From positions 1-45,176 of the forward strand of contig CAIOYY010000072.1 of the NCBI GenBank assembly GCA_903862715.1: DNA of 45,176 nt, written 5' to 3'. Below the pieces are notes generated by a model. That model was not told where the DNA came from. It saw only the letters and a program-made list of their open reading frames with translations, and searched no databases. Position numbers and translations under genes: made by a program. Within the stretch, counting starts at the first letter, position 1, and each line of letters starts with the position of its first letter. This DNA comes from an uncultured Alphaproteobacteria bacterium (GTDB lineage: Bacteria > Pseudomonadota > Alphaproteobacteria > Micropepsales > Micropepsaceae). Positions 41,515 to 45,176 of the stretch are shown here, one piece after another.

Positions 41515-42747
41515 ATGCGTGCGCAGACCAAAGACGCCGACCTTCTGATCGCCGGCGGGGGAATGGTGGGCCTCACCCTCGCTTTGGCGCTGGCGCGCGG
41601 CGGCATGCGGGTCGTTCTCGCCGAACCCATGAGCGAATTGGCGATGACCGATGCGCGCTTCGATGGCCGCGTCAGCGCGCTCGCCTTTGCCGCGGTGCGG
41701 ATGCTGGGCCAGCTTGGCGTATGGCAGGGGCTCGAAGCGAAGGCGCAGCCGATCAACGACATTCTGGTCAGCGATGCCGGGCTTGGGCGCAATCCCTCGC
41801 CCTTCTCACTGCATTTCGATCATCGCGAAATCGGCGAGCCCCTGGGCGCCATCGTCGAGAACCGCGACATCCGCATGGCGCTGTTCGAGGCGGCGCGGGC
41901 CGAGCCCAATATAAGCCTTCTAACCGGTACGGCGGTGGAGCGCCTTGTCGTGGAACGCGCCTGCGCGATTGCCACGTTGTCATCGGGCGTGGAGGTGGTC
42001 GCCACGCTTGTGATCGCGGCGGACGGGCGCGATTCGCCGTTACGCGAAGCGCAGAATATCGGCACGGTCGGATGGGATTATGGGCAGACCGGCATCGTGA
42101 CGACCGTCGCGCATGAGCGTGCGCATGAGGGCGTCGCCTATGAACATTTTCTGCCGTCGGGCCCCTTCGCCATTCTGCCGATGACGGGCAACCGTTCCTC
42201 GCTCGTCTGGACCGAACGCAATGAGGATGCCGCGCGCATGATGCAGCTCGACGATGCCGGCTTCGCCGAAGAAATCGCACTGCGCTTCGGCGCGCATCTA
42301 GGTAACACCGCGCCCGAGGGCCCGCGCTGGGCCTATCCGCTGCGCCTGCAATTGGCGCGCGCCTATGTCGCCGCGCGTTTCGCTATTGTCGGCGATGCTG
42401 CGCACACAATTCATCCCATTGCCGGGCAGGGCTTCAACCTCGGACTGAAAGATGTAGCGGCGCTCGCCGAAACCGTGCTCGACGCCGCGCGTCTCGGACT
42501 CGATTTCGGCGAGGAAGAAGTGCTGAAGCGCTATGAGCGCTGGCGGCGTTTCGATTCCTTTGTGCTCGCGGCCGCGACCGATGGCGTGAACCGTCTGTTC
42601 TCGAACGATATCGGACCATTACGCCTTGCACGCGATCTCGGACTCGGCATTGTCGATCGGCTGCCACCGCTTCGGCGCTTTTTCATGCGCCATGCAGGAG
42701 GCGATGTTGGGCGCCTGCCGCGCCTGCTGAAAGGTGAGGCGGCGTGA
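41515..42747 (+). CDS. UbiH/UbiF/COQ6-family ubiquinone biosynthesis hydroxylase
   Basis: FAD monooxygenase that hydroxylates the ubiquinone ring. 410 residues: FAD loop AGGGMVGL (13-20), the NADPH/FAD motif AADGRDSPLR, and the second FAD motif VGDAAHTIHPIAGQGFNLGL near residues 290-309. The family has several members (UbiH, UbiF, UbiI, UbiL, UbiM) with different ring positions; I cannot tell which this is. ATG at 41515. Followed by a small membrane-protein gene overlapping by four bases (GTGA). Divergent from glnK across a shared control region. Confidence 0.9.
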   Translation: MRAQTKDADLLIAGGGMVGLTLALALARGGMRVVLAEPMSELAMTDARFDGRVSALAFAAVRMLGQLGVWQGLEAKAQPINDILVSDAGLGRNPSPFSLHFDHREIGEPLGAIVENRDIRMALFEAARAEPNISLLTGTAVERLVVERACAIATLSSGVEVVATLVIAADGRDSPLREAQNIGTVGWDYGQTGIVTTVAHERAHEGVAYEHFLPSGPFAILPMTGNRSSLVWTERNEDAARMMQLDDAGFAEEIALRFGAHLGNTAPEGPRWAYPLRLQLARAYVAARFAIVGDAAHTIHPIAGQGFNLGLKDVAALAETVLDAARLGLDFGEEEVLKRYERWRRFDSFVLAAATDGVNRLFSNDIGPLRLARDLGLGIVDRLPPLRRFFMRHAGGDVGRLPRLLKGEAA

Positions 42748-43139
42748 GAGCTTTCGGGCGCGCGCTCGCCTTTGCCGTCGGGTTTTCGCTGATCGATCTC
42801 GGTGTCTATGCCGCGCTGATGGCGTTCGGGCGTGTCCTCTATCTGCAATGGCCGCTTCAGTTTCTGTTTCTGGTGCTGATCCGTTTTCGCAACTGGCACA
42901 CCAATATTCTCGTTGTCGCGCTCGCAAGCCTCGTTGCTTTCGCGGTGACGATTCCGCTCTTTTTCGGCGTGCGTACGCTCGGTGACTTCGTGCGCTTCTT
43001 CGAGGTGTCGACAATCTCCGACGATCCCGGCCCGGGCGTTGTTGTGCTCGCCTCGACGCTGATCGCCTGGGTGCTGGTCTTTGCGTTTGCGCCCGTCAGG
43101 ACGACGGAACGCCCGAGCGATTTTCCGACGTTCCGATAG
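42744..43139 (+). CDS. Small membrane protein coupled to the UbiH-family hydroxylase
   Basis: 131 residues with three predicted membrane segments (about 7-27, 54-75 and 100-122), no recognised family. Start GTG at 42744 overlaps the hydroxylase stop (GTGA), a sign of translational coupling. The loops are short, and the C-terminal tail VRTTERPSDFPTFR is soluble. Function unknown; a role in quinone metabolism or membrane anchoring would be only a guess from position. The downstream gene is convergent. Confidence 0.72.
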   Translation: MRAFGRALAFAVGFSLIDLGVYAALMAFGRVLYLQWPLQFLFLVLIRFRNWHTNILVVALASLVAFAVTIPLFFGVRTLGDFVRFFEVSTISDDPGPGVVVLASTLIAWVLVFAFAPVRTTERPSDFPTFR

Positions 43140-43154
43140 ACGCTCGGCTCCTGT

Positions 43155-43574
43155 CTATTTTGGATCTTCGCGGCGGGTGATTTTCATTTGCCCGGAATGC
43201 GCGCTCGCATTGCCCGGTCGGCCGCCGAGATAGATCGTATCGAGATCGACATAGAAGGCGCGCGCCTGAGCGACGATTGCGGTGCGCCGCGCCGCCTCTG
43301 CTTCCGCTTTATCGAAATATTCCTCGCCGCCGAACAGAAAGCGCGGCGTGCCGTCTTCCGCCACGACTTCCGTAACCTCCTCGAATTGTTCTTCGGCGAA
43401 GCGCAACGTCTGACGGTAATGCGCATGGGCGTCGAACCGGGCCTCAAATTCTTCCTGTTGCCGTGCCCGGTTGCGGGCGTCGAAGCGCTTAAGCGCGGTA
43501 CGGATGGGCCCGCCCCAGCGGTAAAACGCCAGCGCCCCAATAAACAGGAATGCGATCAGAAAGAGGTTCCACAT
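43155..43574 (-). CDS. Single-span membrane protein of unknown function
   Basis: 139 residues: one N-terminal membrane segment (WNLFLIAFLFIGALAFYRWGG, about 2-21), then a highly charged, probably coiled-coil stretch (RFDARNRARQQEEFEARFDAHAH) and an acidic/mixed C-terminal half (FLFGGEEYFDKAEAEAARR). No domain recognised. It presumably stays anchored with the soluble part on one face of the inner membrane. It lies 90 bases downstream of zapE on the same strand and converges on the small membrane-protein gene with a 15-base gap. Confidence 0.65.
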   Translation of the reverse strand: MWNLFLIAFLFIGALAFYRWGGPIRTALKRFDARNRARQQEEFEARFDAHAHYRQTLRFAEEQFEEVTEVVAEDGTPRFLFGGEEYFDKAEAEAARRTAIVAQARAFYVDLDTIYLGGRPGNASAHSGQMKITRREDPK

Positions 43575-43664
43575 GCGTCGGGCGACGTCTCTTCACGGGT
43601 GCGGACTGCGACTCCATCAGATAGGCGGGAATAGGCAAGACACAAGGGCGTGCCGACCGGTCCC

Positions 43665-44813
43665 TCAGGAGGCGCGCTCCGGAAGCGCGAGATAGTCCTC
43701 GCTTTGCATTTCGATGAGACGTGAAGCGGTGCGTTCGAACCAGCTCGTTTTTCCGCGCATGTCGAACAGGGCATCGGGCGCTGCGTCCGCTGAGCAGATG
43801 AATTTCGTCTTTTCGTCATACAGCGTGTCGATAAGAAGGCCAAGGCGCCGCGCCTCGTTCGTCTGTTCTTTCGAAAGCTTCGGAATTTTGTCGAGCAGAA
43901 GGGTATGAAAATGCGCTGCCAGCGCCACATAATCGGACGCGCCCAGGGGCTTGCCGCATAATTCGTCGAACGAGAACCGCGCAACGCCGGCCGCTGCGCG
44001 GGGAATTTCAAATTTGCGGCCAAAAACATCGAGGCTGTGCGGCTGAGGGCGCGCGCTACCCGTCAAACGGTCCCAGGCACTGTCCATGGCGGCGTCGGCG
44101 TCGGGCCCCAGAGGCATATTGTAAAGGCTCACTCCCGCAAGACTTTGTTGCCGATAATCCTTGCCGCCATCCAGTTCGAGAATGGTCATGCGCGCTTTCA
44201 ACGCTGCGATAAACGGCAGGAAAAGCTGGCGATTAAGTCCGCCTTCATAGAGGTGGTCCGGCTCGACATTAGAGGTCAGAACGATGACGACGCCAAGACT
44301 GAGCAATTTCTCGAACAACCTTCCGAGGATCATCGCGTCGGCGACATCGATGACCTGAAACTCATCTAAGCACAGAACCCATGCTTCCATCGCAATGCGT
44401 TTTGCGACCGGCGCAATCGGGGCCTCGCCCGCGTCGCGCAAATATTCCGGGCGGCCTGCGCGTTCGGCCGGACTCAAATTCCGCCATTCATGAATGCGTT
44501 GATGCACTTCGCTCATGAACGGGTTGAAATGCACCCGTCGCTTCGCGTCTGTTTCCACGCTGTCGAAAAACATATCCATCAACAGTGACTTGCCGCGTCC
44601 GACGCCCCCATGGATATAAAGCCCGCGTGGCGTTTCGACACGCGCACGGAACAATCTGGCGAGAAAGCCGGCTTGGGTGGGAGGGCGGTAGGATCGAAGC
44701 GCGTCGTGCAGGCTCTGCAGCGCGCCGGCAACCCTTGCCTGTTCGGAATCTTTTTTCAGTGCGCCATCGGTCAACAGCGCACGATATTTCGCGAGGGGCC
44801 CTCTGGTGCTCAC
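43665..44813 (-). CDS. zapE: Cell division ATPase ZapE (AFG1 family)
   Basis: AFG1/LACE1-type AAA ATPase; in E. coli ZapE binds the Z-ring and is needed for division under stress. 382 residues: MSTRGPLAKYRALL start typical of the family (GPL-x-x-Y), Walker A GGVGRGKS (69-76), Walker B with CLDEFQVIDV, sensor TSNVEPDHLYEGGLNR, and the DELCGKPLGASDY segment. Start is GTG at 44813. The start codon lies in the loop of a strong hairpin whose stem overlaps the first codons (see separate entry). It follows asd, 22 bases away, on the same strand. Confidence 0.95.
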   Translation of the reverse strand: MSTRGPLAKYRALLTDGALKKDSEQARVAGALQSLHDALRSYRPPTQAGFLARLFRARVETPRGLYIHGGVGRGKSLLMDMFFDSVETDAKRRVHFNPFMSEVHQRIHEWRNLSPAERAGRPEYLRDAGEAPIAPVAKRIAMEAWVLCLDEFQVIDVADAMILGRLFEKLLSLGVVIVLTSNVEPDHLYEGGLNRQLFLPFIAALKARMTILELDGGKDYRQQSLAGVSLYNMPLGPDADAAMDSAWDRLTGSARPQPHSLDVFGRKFEIPRAAAGVARFSFDELCGKPLGASDYVALAAHFHTLLLDKIPKLSKEQTNEARRLGLLIDTLYDEKTKFICSADAAPDALFDMRGKTSWFERTASRLIEMQSEDYLALPERAS

Positions 44814-44828
44814 CTGAAGGCCCCTCGC
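44791..44828 (-). promoter_or_regulatory. Hairpin enclosing the zapE start codon
   Basis: GCGAGGGGCC (44791-44800) pairs perfectly with GGCCCCTCGC (44819-44828); the 18-nt loop contains the GTG start and likely ribosome binding region of zapE. It begins just 7 bases after the asd stop. With no T tract it is a weak terminator, so a role in translation or processing is possible. Its 5' side on the minus strand is in the asd-zapE gap, its 3' side encodes part of the conserved GPLA. Confidence 0.6.
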
Positions 44829-44835
44829 GCTTAAC

Positions 44836-45176
44836 TCAAGCCGCGCGTTTCAGAAGTTTACGGTTGATAAGGCATTCGGCGATCTGCACCGCGTTCAGCG
44901 CTGCGCCCTTGCGCAGATTGTCGGACACAACCCACATCGCAAGACCGTTCTCCACCGTCGGATCCTTGCGGATACGGCTGATATACGTCGCGTCTTCGCC
45001 CGCCGCTTCGATCGGCGTGATGTAACCTTCGTCTTCGCGCTTGTCGACGACGAGGCAGCCCGGCGCTTCGCGCAGGATCGAGCGCGCGCGATCCGCGGTG
45101 ATGGGGTTCTCGAATTCGATGAACACCGCTTCGGAATGTCCGATAAACACCGGCACGCGCACGCAGGTGGCGATTA
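44836..45176 (-). CDS. asd: Aspartate-semialdehyde dehydrogenase, C-terminal part
   Basis: Reduces aspartyl phosphate to aspartate semialdehyde, feeding lysine, diaminopimelate, threonine and methionine. Only the last 113 residues are in the window; the gene continues past the right edge. The fragment holds the conserved TCVRVPVFIGHSEAV with the active-site Arg and His, and the C-terminal SDNLRKGAALNAVQIAECLI, both diagnostic. The first in-window ATG at 45162 is an internal Met only if the frame is closed there, whereas the frame clearly continues upstream (IATCVRVPVF). Confidence 0.95.
   Translation of the reverse strand, partial: IATCVRVPVFIGHSEAVFIEFENPITADRARSILREAPGCLVVDKREDEGYITPIEAAGEDATYISRIRKDPTVENGLAMWVVSDNLRKGAALNAVQIAECLINRKLLKRAA

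Noticed and set aside
41172..41792. 206-residue frame on the minus strand upstream of glnK
   Set aside because: Overlaps the sigma-54 promoter region and the 5' end of the UbiH-family gene; no family resemblance.

Overview
The window is chromosomal core sequence from an alphaproteobacterium. It is GC-rich (roughly 60% by eye) and densely packed with short operons. Evidence for the class: a DUF4175/TIGR02302 gene behind argH-lptM-lysA, a DUF2125 gene, metX-metW, ftsE-ftsX-ydcF-plsC in that order, a zinc-ribbon/DUF3426 gene, a class II (cobalamin-dependent) ribonucleotide reductase, and structured GC-rich intergenic palindromes. I cannot fix the order; the gene content suits Hyphomicrobiales, Parvibaculales or relatives. 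I saw no prophage, insertion sequence, CRISPR array, tRNA or rRNA, and no obvious island.

Left third (1-13.4 kb): the 3' end of rpoD and its terminator; a family 6 DNA glycosylase; a TetR regulator with a 28-bp operator; small exported proteins; beta-carbonic anhydrase; gloB with divergent methyltransferases; the methionine genes metX-metW; and a tightly coupled aromatic operon (chorismate mutase, hisC-type aminotransferase, tyrA). The chorismate mutase carries what looks like a decayed prephenate dehydratase-ACT tail, the most interesting protein in the window.

Middle (13.4-31.9 kb): nrdJ; plsC-ydcF-ftsX-ftsE for lipid synthesis and division; a zinc-ribbon membrane protein and a purine phosphoribosyltransferase; a DMT exporter; the argH-lptM-lysA-DUF4175 operon, whose 48-residue LptM-like lipoprotein is easily missed; a TlpA-type thioredoxin; a membrane-anchored GH25 lysozyme; and etfB-etfA-hbd for beta-oxidation or butanoyl-CoA metabolism.

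Right third (31.9-45.2 kb): three consecutive lipoprotein genes; ftsK with an upstream class I aminotransferase (possibly DapC); an uncharacterised, less GC-rich gene; a nitrogen-control operon glnK-amtB-amtB with a good sigma-54 promoter and an NtrC-like palindrome upstream; a UbiH-family hydroxylase with a small membrane protein; zapE; and the 3' part of asd. Several genes (lysA, asd, the DapC-like aminotransferase, ftsEX, ftsK, zapE, the LptM-like protein) serve envelope building and division, but they lie in separate operons. I did not find an obviously new multi-gene system. The best leads are the pseudo-P-protein, the orphan TetR operator, the nitrogen-control region, the hairpins at the metX and zapE starts, and the intergenic palindromes.
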